Below, piece after piece: positions 1 through 11,651 of a stretch of 64,000 nucleotides of DNA; position 1 is the stretch's first letter, and each line of letters begins with the position of its first letter. Origin of the DNA: Lentinula raphanica (Eukaryota; Basidiomycota; Agaricomycetes; Agaricales; Omphalotaceae). The stretch lies in contig JANVFP010000007.1 in NCBI GenBank assembly GCA_027919835.1, positions 620,001 to 684,000 of the forward strand. Reading direction: 5' to 3'. The notes under the pieces are model-generated. The model ran no database searches. It saw nothing but the letters and a program-made list of their open reading frames with translations, and was not told the DNA's origin. A program made the position numbers and the translations under genes.

Positions 1-58
1 CAAGTGGAGATTACAACAATTATTAATGATAGTCTGTCTGTATGAAATTCAAGAAAGT

Positions 59-2339
59 TCAAAGAATAGTAGGTAAAACAGGTGCACGTTTGAAAAAGTC
101 AGCAAAGGATATGATATAATGGTAAGCCAGATGAAATTCTATGTCTTCGAGCTCAGCAGATGTAAGAGCTGCTGATTCCTGCAAACGAGAAACTATACTC
201 GACGAAACAGTAGACATTCGGGCAGTGCGACTCCATCCGGACATGATATTGTTCAAACCCTGGAGGCTTTTACGGCGCAGAAGAAGGTCCTGTGAGCCGA
301 AGCCCATTTCACCAGCATTCATCAGTCCTGGAACTGCACTCAGCACCTTCATGTTCCGGTCCTGCCGTGATGTCGCTGCCAGTTCATCTTCTCCTTCCTC
401 TATCTCATCTGACACCTCATAGAAGAACCAATTGGCCATAAGAAGCTCCTCAGAGAACGATATACAGCTTATTTCGAGAAGAACCTGCTGACAGATGTCC
501 GCAGGGATGTCAGTGGGGTATTGTCGGCCCTTCCAAGAAGGAACAACAGCCTGGAGATTGTCCATATCAATGTTCTGTGTATCGAGAGTTCAATCATAGC
601 AGATCGTTGAAGTTGAATTTACTTACCAAACCACTCTGGCCATCTGAATTGACAGCGTTTATTATCTCCCTCATTGTACGACGATTATCTGCTGCTCGGG
701 AATTTTGCCTTCCCTCGGCATGGCGCCCTATACTGAGCAAGGTCCTCCATTGTGTTGCGGTTTTCAACGATTCATATGCGCCGAGTTTAGTGATCCGGTA
801 AAGAAGCGCCTGTCGAGTGCGAAGATAAGTAGCGAAGAAAGATTGAGTAGTGCCGTGGTCTTTTTGAGTGAGGAATAGGGCTGGTTCTGGAAGAACATAA
901 CCGCGATTGATATTAGGTCGTCCGGCTTGAGAGTGATTGAAGCGCGACCCGATTATTTCTGCTGCTTGCTGCCATGGAGTTATTGGTTTCGGCGCAAGTG
1001 GAGAGTCGACGAATAGAAATTTGTTGCGGACTTCTTGTTTCGCTTTTTTGACTGGTACCGAGTCTAGATGTGAGTGATTAAGTATGAGTAGAGACTCTTA
1101 TACAAGAATGATCTGATACGCACATGGTTTTGTACGAGACGAACGAGACGCAGACCTGGAAGGTCCATGTGAAGGTGACGAAGGACCGGCGGACGTTGCA
1201 CTTGAAGATGGGAGTGAAGGATCCGGGGTAGATAGTGGCGACAACGGTGGCGCGTGAGTTGAGACAGAGCTGCCTTCGAAGGTGACATCCAACAATAATT
1301 TGTCAGATCCCCAGATGGAAGACGGAAACGCTTGAGCCCAGCTGTACTCCGCCATTTTCTGGTATCGACGAGTATCTGCTAGATGGCCCTCGAAGACGAT
1401 AGGATGGGGGGTATTGCAGGGACGAAGCTGTATACATCCGGTAGCTTCCGCATTGGTATTGGGTTTTCTGGAGTTGACCAACGAACGACGCGAATGGTAC
1501 TTTCAGTGCCCACTTTGCGAATGAACCAGATTGGGATTCCAGCCTTGGATCCAGATGTGAATACACTTCACGAAGTAGATAGTCGATAGTCACTTACGCG
1601 GTAGAGCTTTTCAGCTAGATCACCTCGATCGGTGAGTGCTCCGACTACATTGCGTAGCGGTGGGATTTTCCCGATAGTGGGTGTGTCAAATGAGGGCTGC
1701 ACTTCGGAGAACCAGAGATGCAAAGCTTCGAGCTCGAGCAGATTCCTCTGTGCTGTAACCCAGCAATGGATAGCTTCGTCGAACAGGAGAGGAGACGCGA
1801 GTTTTGTGAGTAAGTAGCGCAGACGGGAAGAGTAATCATTCATGCGTTTCTTATAGACGGGTTCAGATGATTGGGAAGCTATAGAAGGTCTATGCGTGCT
1901 AGCAGTGGCATTGAGGGCAAGGAAATACCGATTCAGTTCTGTGGTGTAATGGTCCGGTATCAAACCCAGAGGATTTTCCGCGAGTTTATGACCATCGATC
2001 GGCTCGAATTCTTGTTCGACAGGGAGATGCCATGGAATCGCGGATGCGTAGCCATATGCGTACGGGTATTGGATAACAGATAGCCACGGCGTCTGGCTAC
2101 TGAAAGGTTGAGCAACCAAACATGGATCGTGCTCTGCGTAATGCATTTGCTGGCGTAGAGATATAGTTTGGCGGCCAAGCAGCGGCACGGTGAGCACCTC
2201 CATGTTCGGCGAGGTCATAAAGACCTTCTCTTCGGTGTATTTGATGCCGATTAGACCTTCGTATGATTTGAGTAGCAGGGGCACCTAAGACGAATAGATG
2301 AATGTATCAGCCAAAACGCAAGAAAGTTCCACGTACCAT
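59..2339 (-). CDS. Unrecognised multi-exon protein, divergent from the hAT transposase
   Basis: I do not recognise a function. Five exons can be placed on the minus strand: a start codon at 2339-2337, then 2284-1598, 1543-1124, 1063-627 and 574-59, with GT..AG introns of 52-60 nt. The product would be about 590 residues. The first long exon contains SLRQQMHYAEHDP and LLFDEAIHCWVTAQRNLLE. Exon 3 holds GIPIWFIRKVG and then, in another frame, TPHPIVFEGHLADTRRYQ and a Ser/Pro-rich linker. Exon 4 reads TPWQQAAEIIGSRFNHSQ and the last exon ends in VLPTIL. Exon 3 needs a one-base shift near 1480 to join its halves, so the gene may be broken, or a different acceptor near 1503 may be used at the cost of the GIPIWFIRK part. 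The one-codon first exon is a guess. No membrane segment or catalytic motif stands out. The reading is long and open across four exons, so it is real coding sequence. Confidence 0.6.
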
Positions 2340-2385
2340 AGCGTAGAGATACCAGCAAACGAGACAGAGGCGCACAGCCGATCCA

Positions 2386-2510
2386 AAGAGCGGTGATAAT
2401 CCAGAGAGCGGTAACAATCCAGAGAGCGGTAACGATCCAGAGAGCGGTAACGATCCAGAGAGCGGTAACGAGACAGAGAGCGGCAACGATCCAACGATCC
2501 CGAGAGCGGT
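2386..2510. repeat. 18-bp tandem repeat upstream of the minus-strand gene
   Basis: About six head-to-tail copies of an 18-base unit close to AGAGAGCGGTAACGATCC lie just upstream of the start of the minus-strand gene at 59-2339. Because 18 is a multiple of three, all frames read as short peptide repeats, which explains several spurious open frames here. It is probably a promoter or leader minisatellite rather than coding. Confidence 0.85.
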
Positions 2511-3212
2511 AACGTGCACACCGAACCAAATTCAGGTGGCAGGCTGCAGCAACGGATCCGTAAACACAAAGTTATACGAGGGGAAGATACCAGCGCAGTA
2601 GCTAGGTATCTAAGTTGTTGCTAGCAGCAGCCCAAAGCTATCTGCTAGGGATCCAGAGGTATGGTGATGGAGTGTAGAGAAAAGAAGGAACGGTGAGAAA
2701 GGTTGATTATCGATCGAGTTCCTCTCGGCAGCTGTTGCCGGACACAGCCACACGAATCACGCGATATGTTTGTCAGCTTCCCCAGCACTTCAACTTTCAC
2801 CGTCAACGTCAAGTCCACATTGTCCTGCCACTCTTTCTCCTGTTTCCTCGCTGCCATCATCCTTCCACCTGAATTTGATTCGGTGGGAGGTATTAGAACA
2901 GGATTGAATTCGATTCGCCTGTTCTATTTCTGCACAACTTCGAGTTTGCAGAACTGTATGCCAGTAACTCTGCGTTCTGGCAATTTCTCCTCTTGTTTTC
3001 ACACTCGTTTCTACTATCTGGTGAGTGTCCATATACCTAGCAACTGTCCTTCTCTTGCTCATAACTGTCAGATTATCTTCAGCTGCTTTTTGGCCACCTG
3101 TAACTTTGAGTTCGGGTGGCGTTCTCAGCTCGTAACTTCGTGTTCGAGCGTTCTCGATTCGACTTCAACCTCCTGTAACTTTGAGTTCAGGTGCTGTAAC
3201 TTCGAGTACAGC

Positions 3213-6091
3213 ATGAAACGTAGGGGCGGCTCTAGCTCTTCCCAACCCCCGAAGCGGTCTCGTTCTTCGCGAAAACAGCCGCGCCGCCGCGAATCTCCAT
3301 CGCCATCTCAGCAATCGTCGCCTGCACCATCTGAACGTCCGTCTCAGAGATCGTCTCTCCCAAGATCGTCTCTTCCACCGCCAGAGCCTATCGAGATATC
3401 CGAGGACGAGACCCCTTCGAAAGCCGATGTTGAAGACAACATTCGTGAGTCGCCCATTGTGTTCGTCTTAGTAAATTCATCTAAATAACATATCAATTGG
3501 TAGGCCAGCAGCTCAAAGCTTGCAAATCTCCCATATACGCCTTTTTCGAAGCCACGCCGGAGATCGTATTCCTTGATGATAATATTACGCCAGACTTCCT
3601 CCTCTATCGCTGTTGCATCTGCAGAGAGGGCATCAAGCAAAGTTTGAGGACATCAGACAAGGCATCGACTGGTACGTTCTGCTTTCACTCCTTTGATTTT
3701 CAGCTATTGACGATAACCTCAAAAGGTGCTCTCGGGCGTCACGCAAAGAAATGCTGGAGTGAGGACACCGTCAATGCGGTCAAAGAATGCAAGAGTTTGG
3801 ACAAAGCCCGCAGCGCCATCGCCACATACGGCCATAAATCACAGTCAAAGTTAACCCTCGCGCTACGGACAGTCAAGTCTTGGTTCCAACTCTTCTCTAC
3901 ACGAGCTCCTGACAAGGATACAATTCGGTAAGTGAAGCTCTTTGAGCGTTCAGTCTTGTATTAATGTCGTTGCTAGCGTCGTTACTGCCAGATGGGTCGC
4001 AGAGTCAGCTCGACCTTTCCTTCTTGTCGCCGACCGCTGTTACCGCTGGCTTCAGAAAGAAGGTCGACCCGATCGTTACGTTCCCAGTGCCACAACCGTT
4101 GCTGAAGATGTGAAGAAGCTTTATCGTGGTACCCGGGAAAAGCTTGCGCGGGAACTCCAGGCATACGATGGCGAACTCCCAGTTGCAATCGACTGTTGGA
4201 CTTCACCCAATCATCTCGCTTTCATGAGCGTAACGATTTCTTGGCCTCGAAAGCAGCCAGACCAGAAGGAAGAACTTACTACTGCTCTCTTGGACTTTTT
4301 GGAGCTGCCGCGGTCTCACTCTGCTCGCAACATGGCCCAAGCTCTTGTCGGAGTCTTGAAAGTGTATGGTATTGAAGAAAAGGTGAACTTTATCTTTGCC
4401 TTGTAGTTAATTGAAAGCTAACGACTGATTTCTAGCTCCTCTCTGTTACTTGCGACAATGCCTCAGCTAACTCAGCTATGTTCCCAGAGCTGGCTGAGCT
4501 CCTTCCAAACTTTTCTGGCCCTGAAGCTCATGTCCGATGCTTCGCTCATACCATAAACCTCACAGCAAAAGGAATTCTGAAACCGTTCGAGGCTAGGAAG
4601 CGCACCGCGAATGAGTCTGATGAATCCACGGAGGATGACTTCAACTTCGACGATCTCTATACGGAATTGAACGATATAGAGGACCAAGTCGGTTCAGAGA
4701 ATGACGATGAAGATGGCTTCACTGAGGTTCTCAATGAAATGTCTGCAGAGGAACGAGAGGAATGGAATGAGGCAGTGAAGCCAATCCGTAGCGCTCTGTT
4801 CAAGGTAAAGTATCCTTCTATTGGCGTCAGTGATATGCTCATGATATCTCAAGGCTCATAAAATCACTTTCAAAATCATCAACTCCTCGACCAATCTGCT
4901 ACCTCGTTGGCGTGCACTGCAGCCTGGCATTCGCGTGCTTCCACGTGATGTTTCAACACGCTGGAATTCCACCTATGATATGCTCAACGCATTTATCGAA
5001 AACAAGACGTATGTCGTGCAGTTTCTTGACAGCGTGTCAACTGGGCTTTTTGAATATCGGCTTGAGGACGAAGAGTGGGAAGCAATCTCTGGATTGACAG
5101 CGACATTGAAGGTAAGTATCTTAGATTCCATTGTGCTCTGACTGACAATTCCGCTTCCTTAGCTACTGAAGGATGCTACCATGTTCTTTTCCAGTAACGC
5201 TGTATCGGTCGCGCAGGTCATTCCAGCCATGGATGCAATTGATGAAGCCTTGGCTAGTGGGATGATAGACAATCAAGCCGTTTCTCAACCCATTCGCCAT
5301 GCTCTTGCAATCGGAAAGAAGACAATGAACAAATACTATGCATTAACCGACGATTCTGATATCTACCATATGGCAATCAGTAAGTCTAGCCTTCTTATGA
5401 TTGACAATATTTAGCTAACCTCGCATTAGTTCTTCATCCGCAGCGCAAGTTAAACTACTTCACTAACGCTAATTGGACACAAGATTGGATTGACAGTGCG
5501 GTAGAGATCACTCGGCGTGCTTGGGAGCATTTCAAACCATCAGACGTGTCGGATTCGGTTACTGGCACTCTACTTACTGGTGATACAAATGTATGTGCTT
5601 CTTTCCATCATACTACGTGAATCTAATGCTCATAAATTGAGCAGAAGACATCAACATCATCCAACCTGTTCATTTCCCTCATGGCCAAGCAATCTCAGAT
5701 TGTTTCGCCCGTTAGTGAGAGAGATGAGCTCGAACGATATCTTGCAGACAGCTGCATTCCCACAGATGATCCATTGCATTGGTGGATCATGAACCGAAAG
5801 GTCTATCCCAATCTGTCGAAACTAGCTATCTCAATACATACCATTCCTGGTGAGTGCATGATATTGAACATGTATACAAGCACTAACTCTCACATTAAAG
5901 CTACATCCGTTGGAGTGGAACGCACCTTTTCTCAAGGGCGTATCCTCATACCCCATCTACGGAACCGCCTTCGTGCTGATACGATACAAGCACTTATGTG
6001 CTTCGGCAACTGGTCACGCCAAGACTTGATAACGAATGAGGAATTAGTCCATTATTTAGTGTCCGACGATGAAGTCGACCTAAGTGATTGA
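3213..6091 (+). CDS. hAT-superfamily transposase, multi-exon, apparently intact
   Basis: This gene encodes a hAT (hobo/Ac/Tam3) cut-and-paste transposase. The start at 3213 (MKRRGGSSSSQPPK) opens a basic Ser/Pro-rich head, followed by a BED-like zinc finger with a CCIC pair and LGRHAKKC. The catalytic core shows LPVAIDCWTSP, then SVTCDNASANSAMF and VRCFAHTINLTAKG, then STRWNSTYDML. An acidic insert (DESTEDDFNFDDL) sits between the core blocks. The C-terminal end carries the hAT dimerisation motif: DPLHWWIMNRKVYPNLSKLA, then VGVERTFSQGRILI and LRNRLRADTIQALMCFGNW. About ten exons join in frame across introns of 45-65 nt and I saw no stop or frameshift, so it could be functional. An alternative upstream start at 2703 reads only low-complexity leader. 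The downstream 280 bases hold the right end of the element. Confidence 0.9.
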
Positions 6092-6375
6092 AATCAAACC
6101 AAGTATACCTAACTGATCTCTTTTTCACCTGTTACTCTTACTTTACTATACCCTGCTAAGCTCTTGTTCTTACTGCACAATAATATAGCTATTTTGCTTA
6201 TTTACTGACATGACCCGAGTGACCCGAGGTCCATACTTGGGATGACCCGAGGATATTGAGCCCGATCCCGAAGACATCTGGGTAACCTGGACCCATGCTA
6301 TCGGGTGCGGGTCACTTGCCGGGTTCGGGACGGGTGCATTTTCAGAGTCCCGAACCCGACCCGGCTTGAACACTA
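6092..6375 (+). mobile_element. Right end of the hAT element
   Basis: The stretch after the transposase stop is full of GACCCGA, CCCGAACCCGACCCGG and related words and ends in CCCGGCTTGAACACTA at about 6375. This GC-rich repeat block reading TAGTGTTCAAGCCGGG in reverse is typical of hAT termini in mushrooms. Gypsy coding sequence starts immediately to the right. A matching left end was not found between 2350 and 3213, so the left terminus may lie before position 1, which would put the divergent gene at 59-2339 inside the same element. Confidence 0.6.
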
Positions 6376-7006
6376 CTCGTTTCACCTGATTCGACTCTAT
6401 AACCACTTCCTCCGCTTGAGCATCCCAGTACCCACTAAGAGCGATTTCTACCTCTCCCTGGTCGCTACTCAGATCCCAGAGGTTATTCAAAAATTTGGTT
6501 GCGGAACTTTCTCTGCCTCCTCGTGAGTGTCTTCCCGTCTTGATTCGGGTTGCAACTGTTGAGTTGGCTGTGATACTTTTCATTCCACCACCTTTCTTGG
6601 TGCTCTCGGTCCATGTCCTTTCGGATATGTACCCATGGTATACCGTTTTCCAGTATTCGGATCCGTAATTGTGAGTTCCTGATCACCCGATCCAAATGTC
6701 TGAATGACACTCTCAGTTAACACATCAAACGGACGTCCCAACAGTATTTCGAAGGGAGCCTTTTCTTGAACATGTAACTGCAAATACACTGTGACTGGTC
6801 CAAATCGAAAGGGCACATTTCGGGCTAAACCTTTGGTCCGCGCGATCCCGCCATGTACATTTTGCATCTGTATGGTGATTCCGGGATCCCAACCTAGACC
6901 TAAGCCTAACGCCACGCTCATATCGATTGCGACTATCTGTGATCCTGAGTCCAGGAGGTTCTCTACTTCGAGATCTTCCCGATCATTCACAACAGGCCAC
7001 ACTGCA
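6376..7006 (-). pseudogene. Gypsy pol fragment: aspartic protease
   Basis: This is the pepsin-like protease part of a Ty3/Gypsy polyprotein, reading on the minus strand from the E1 insertion at 7006. It contains LEVENLLDSGSQIVAID, where DSG is the catalytic aspartate motif, and FEILLGRPFDVLTE, the conserved ILGRPF-type flap end. The frame meets a stop at 6580 (VVE then TGA); other frames continue as far as the hAT end at 6375. Reverse transcriptase, RNase H and integrase are not present in the window. They are either lost or lie to the left of position 1 beyond the inserted hAT element. Confidence 0.8.
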
Positions 7007-8070
7007 CATCAGGAAAAACACTCTAGGCCTAGGCAACTGTGAGTCTCTTTGAGGCTCTCTAGAGGGCCTACATGCTTAGGAGAGCTAGAAAGCACTGAGG
7101 AAAATAGGCATTTCTTAGGCAACCTCAAAGAAATATACTTTGATCTGAGAGCACCTCAAGAAATGGCTAATTCCTAGAGACTCTGAAAGTACCTCAATGG
7201 CCTAGGTTGCCCAGGTAACCCAGGTCACTAAACTGCTTTGTAGTCCTTTGAAGTGCTTTGAGGATCTTTGAGGGTCTTTGAGGATCTTTGAGAATCTTTG
7301 AGGATCTTTGAGAATCTTTGAGGATCTTTGAGAGTCTTTGCAGAGCTTTTTAGCAACTTTTAATATCAAATTAAATGAAGAAAACATCACCCAAATAGGA
7401 AATTACATAACTGCATTGCAGAACTTGCATAATCTAGAAGATACATGCATCAAAAACTGCCATTGACAACTTTGACAAGATCTTGTTTCAATGATATATT
7501 TGGGCTGCCACCGTGAACCATGTACAATCAAAAAGTTTGTCACATGGTCCAAACTTATATATAGCTATATTAACTACATATCTACATGTTGTATATGTTA
7601 TCATATCTCAATGAAGGACTTTAGAGATGAGATTTGTAGATTAGATTCTCTATATAATTTGATAATTAACTAGTACATTATAAATTCTTGTAATTATATA
7701 AGTCTTATGTAATATAATATAATTAGAAATTACATAATACAAGAATATGAAATAGAATGTAATGTAAAATAGAAATAAGAGGAATCAATTGATTTTTGTT
7801 CATATTTTTTGCCTTTGAAAGCATCTCAAAGCACCTCAAAGACACTCAAAGATCCTCAAAGACACTCAAAGACACTCAAACAAAGATCCTCAAAGACACT
7901 CAAAGATCCTCAAAGCACCTCAAAGAATACCCCAGACCTTTCAAGTGGCTGAGAGTGCCTAGGATTTGGGGGTATCTTTGCATGCTTTGGGGGCTCCAAA
8001 GCCTTGAAAGGCTCTAGGGGGCCTGAAAGCAGCTTTTAGTGGCTGAGAGCTCAGTACATTTTTCCTGATG
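7007..8070. mobile_element. E1: non-autonomous element with CATCAGGAAAAA ends
   Basis: A 1064-bp insertion with inverted ends (CATCAGGAAAAA at 7007, its complement ending at 8070) and a 2-bp target duplication CA. Removing it with one CA joins the Gypsy frame GLR to AVWPVVND with no break, which proves the boundaries. Inside the ends are arrays of a ~12-bp word (CTTTGAGGAT at 7247-7345) and its inverted form (ATCCTCAAAG and variants at 7826-7925), a layout seen at CACTA/CMC-type element ends. The middle is AT-rich and shares the words CTGCCACCGTG and TGTACAATCAAAAAG with E2. No coding capacity is seen. Confidence 0.85.
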
Positions 8071-9038
8071 CACGGAGACCATTGCCTATGGTAGCAACTA
8101 TGGTCATATCTCGTCGTTCATCATTCTCGTCGACATCACTTAAGAATGATTCTACTGGATCTACTTGAACAAACGCTCCTGCTTTCATCCCATCCCGATC
8201 CTCAGATAATCTTTCAAAAGCCCAAGCTTCGGGTAATGCTAGATCATCCACGGAAATGACTTGTTCGTCTTCGGAATCATCATTTGAAAGTGTTTCCGTA
8301 GCTAGATCTTGTTGATCAGCCAGGTTCAGCAGCATTTTCTTTCGATCTTGCGGAAGTACTCGCTTATTCCATATCTTTCGTGCTACGATCTGCCTGATCT
8401 TCCCCAAAAGCTGTAAAGCTTTGGAAGAAGTCAATTCAATCGTCTTTCGCACTATCCGGTCAGCAAGCTCTTCCTCTAGACCAGGCGTGAACAGTTCATT
8501 CTGCAGCCTGTATTTTGGTGCCTTCGAAGATCCCTTAGATTCAGGTATCTTTTCCGGCTTGGGTTGATTTCGAGGGTGAGGTGTAACTTCTCTGGGCTGA
8601 ACATCATCAAATGGTCTTCTCGGATTTTCCGTACGAGGAGGTGACGGATCGCAGAATCGTACTTGCTTCGATTTCCGTTGATCTGTCTGATCAGGCTCGC
8701 GTCCCGAGCCTAAAGCACTCTCATCCGTTAAATCGTCAATGGTCACTGACTGTATCCTTTCCAAAGCAGCTTCCCTCAGTGATTGAGAAGAATCGGGGTC
8801 TGATCCAGCAGATCTGTTATGATTAGGCGTAGAATCGTCCAGATTGGACTTCGGTTTTTCGGATGTTTTGTTTTTACTAGGGTTATTTCGATCTAGGGTA
8901 TATGCACCCCGTCAAAGCGTTTATTCTTGACGGCAGGTATTGCTTTTGGTGAGTTAGGCTTTGGGGCACCCTCATGAGTTGTTGCCTGTTGCTGAGACCG
9001 TGTCCTTGGCCCAGAGGTCAACTCAATCATTGGATTCC
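8071..9038 (-). pseudogene. Gypsy pol N-terminal linker upstream of the protease
   Basis: Minus-strand coding remains between gag and the protease. Reading begins near 8890 (SEKPKSNLDDSTPNHN) in a frame offset by one from the short gag-side frame that ends at a TAG near 8890. It runs through TPGLEEELADRIVRKTIELT, VARKIWNKRVLPQDRKKMLL and an acidic stretch to ATIGNGLR, where E1 interrupts it. The one-base offset could be a gag-pol frameshift site or decay. No known domain is visible in this linker, but it leads directly into the DSG protease across the E1 insertion. Confidence 0.65.
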
Positions 9039-10940
9039 TCAGTTTCCCGACTCGTTCGTGTACACCGTAGCCACACCATTGCTAGATCTCCCTTGCACCA
9101 TCTCCGCCAGATTGGCAATGACCATCCAAGCTGGGGATCCGGCCAACTGTTCCGAGTAATCCTCATTGTCCGGGATCATCTCGTTCATCATCGTCGAAAC
9201 TTCGGGCCATCCTTTGGCCTGACCATATTTCATGATCTTTTGGTATCTACTCTCACTTCCGAAGTTGTTCGGTAGCGGAGACCCATCTTTCAACTTAAGG
9301 CACTTTGGATCTTGCGGATCACGCATAATCCAACCTTTCCCTAAGAGTTCCAAGAACATTGGACAACTTTGCATCATATGATTCGGTTCCCGACAAAGGA
9401 AACACAACATCTCAGACCTCTGACCTTGTGCATTATTCGGATTTGTGTTAATGATTCCGCGGGGAGGCCCACTGTTTCCGGGATTACCACTACCAGAAGC
9501 GACAGTATGAGGCTGCACCCGTTGCGCAGGTTGAACATTTCCGGTCTTGATATTAGCCAGCATTTGAGCCAACGTCTCAAGTTCCTCTTTGTAGGTAGCC
9601 TTAAGTGCTCCCAAATCTTTGACCAACACACTGTACTGATCCCTATTTGCAGCTAGTGCTCTTTCTGTTTCCTCGGAAGCCTCTCGTTTCACTTCAACGG
9701 GCTTAGCTGGAGACCGGAAGAAATGCGAGAGATCCGGTACTTCTTCCTTGATCACCGGAGGACCACCAATCGGAACGTATATACCTCCTCTTGAGTGGGT
9801 TTCCGCATTGAAGACCACGCCATCCCGACTTGTTACCGTCCGGTACAACGATTCCAAGGGTGGGTGCCTTGCTACGGCCTCTGCTGCTTCCTTGTACTCT
9901 ACAAACAGATATGGATCATCGACCCGACGTTTCTCTACGCGGAAAGCAGGTACCTGCTGTTGAACCTTTCAATTCACAGCTTTCCGTAACTCGTCATCGA
10001 ATGCTGACAGGAAAAGAGACACCAGTTCTGTGTTTCCTATCGCCGGAGGCGGTTTCAACAACTTATTGGCTTCTACCTCCATCAACAAACAATATCCGAG
10101 CAACCTATCTCCGTCCCGGACACCCAAAGGAGCATAGTTCTGTACGATCTGCAAGAGCGTATTCTTCGAACCCATTGGTCTCCCTAAAGATGCTGGGAAT
10201 CTTTCACACAGGGAACGCAGAAAACAGTCCGCGTCTTCCCTTCCCTCCTGCGCGCCGGGAAGATGCTCGAGAGCCTGCTTGGTCTGAAGAGTCATCCAAG
10301 AAAAGATCTTTTGCATCTTCACCTTCTCGGAGGTGACTTCCGTAGCCTGGAACGTGTTCAAACAGAACCTCACCCACTCGGGGATCATGCTCGGATTGGC
10401 CAAGTCCAGGATCATAGCAGTTTTGTGCATAAGTGGAAACTTGGTATTGTTATACTCTGCTTGTTCTGCAGGAGTCAGTTCAGGTGGACCAAGCATCCTT
10501 ATGATGTCAAGTTGATCCTCCGGTCGTTTTTGTTGGGCAGCCGGGTTTGCTGGTGCGTTAGCATTCGCTCCCGCAGCTCCCTGATCATTTCCGTTATGTA
10601 CTTCGGACATATTGTTGGGTAAAAACAGTCGTATCAAATCAAATGGTTTGGGTTGTAATGTAGGATCTGAACTAGATTGCGGATCTGGTCCAACAGTAGC
10701 TGCCTTCTGTCTACCGTTTCCTGGCACTACGTTAGATCTCTTCGTTACTGGTTGTTCCGAAGATGGTCTAGGAGCTCTCCCGTTATCTGGATTGCTTGTA
10801 CTCGCTCTTCTGAGGTTTCTCGGATCGTAAACAGGTACAGAGGGTTTCTTTGTTGCGCGCTTTCGCTGATCTGAAGCTTGTATCGCTGGATCAAAGAAAT
10901 CTGCTGAGCCCGCGTTCTTCGAAGTCCGAGTAGCTCTTGG
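9039..10940 (-). pseudogene. Gypsy gag with CCHC zinc knuckle, one internal stop
   Basis: This is the nucleocapsid-containing gag of a Ty3/Gypsy retrotransposon, read on the minus strand. It begins before 10727 (TKRSNVVPGNGRQK) and contains the capsid-like stretch WVRFCLNTFQATEVTSEKVK and KIFSWMTLQTKQALEHLPG. A TGA at 9971-9969 breaks it after DDELRKAVN. The same frame goes straight on as KVQQQVPAFRVEKRRVDDP, so this is a point mutation, not a real end. Downstream are a short helical stretch and the zinc knuckle CFLCREPNHMMQSC (C-x2-C-x4-H-x4-C), which binds RNA. The frame ends at 9039. The start codon is not clear. Confidence 0.8.
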
Positions 10941-11032
10941 AGCTATTTTTAATGATCAAATAAATTCGATCAAAGGCAGTAGTTTTGAGAAATCAAGAAG
11001 ATCTCTCGAGTTCGACCAAAATATAGATTCCA

Positions 11033-11051
11033 CCCCTCGCGGTGGGCTCCA
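11033..11051 (-). other. Probable primer-binding site of the Gypsy element
   Basis: On the minus strand the bases TGGAGCCCACCGCGAGGGG sit a few bases inside the putative LTR edge (…CCACA at 11057) and upstream of gag. TGG is expected opposite the CCA tail of a tRNA primer. The spacing and position fit a primer-binding site; the tRNA identity was not determined. Confidence 0.5.
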
Positions 11052-11651
11052 GATAATGTGGTATAAAGTCGGTTCTTAGTATAATGCCTTATGACAGGTC
11101 ACTTAGCACGAACACAGAGTACGACTTCACGGATTCGTCAATCAAATTGTATTTATAGCGAGGTGTGGGCATTGTCAGAGATTCCGCACTATCTTATATC
11201 TCAAGTCGAACGCAGTCTTGTAAGATCTTTTAGATCAGCAATACTGGTCAGCAGAACGAAGTGACATGGATATACCAGTCGTAAGATCTGGACTAAGGGG
11301 TTTGTTTTGAGTGGCTTCCACTCGGATAAGGGTTTTTAGGCTCGGAAAGCAACGGGGTACCAGACGTTATGGTAGACCAATTGATTCCGCTCCCGGGTGA
11401 AGCAGTACTGATCACTATTCTCAGTAAAACCTCGAAGATCACGCAGATCACCAATCACTACGTGTCAACTTGAACAGAGCCACCAAAACTCTGCACGTTC
11501 ACTTGGCACAACCTGAGACCAAGTCCTCTGTATCTCCGGAACTGAGTCTACCTTCAACTAGCAAGTGACAGACACCAAGTCAAACCACTCAAAAGTCGGG
11601 CTTATCGCGATGAAGTAACACACTTAATCTGCAAGGTCCGGTACGGCTTAG

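Noticed and set aside
2285..2569. SLDRYRSLDRYRS-type repeat proteins
   Set aside because: Every frame of the 18-bp minisatellite is open for part of its length; the repeat lies in a promoter or leader position.
2703..3212. Upstream extension of the hAT transposase from 2703
   Set aside because: The reading is Cys/Ser/Phe-rich and repetitive without a domain; MKRRGG at 3213 is a typical start and fits the rest of the protein.
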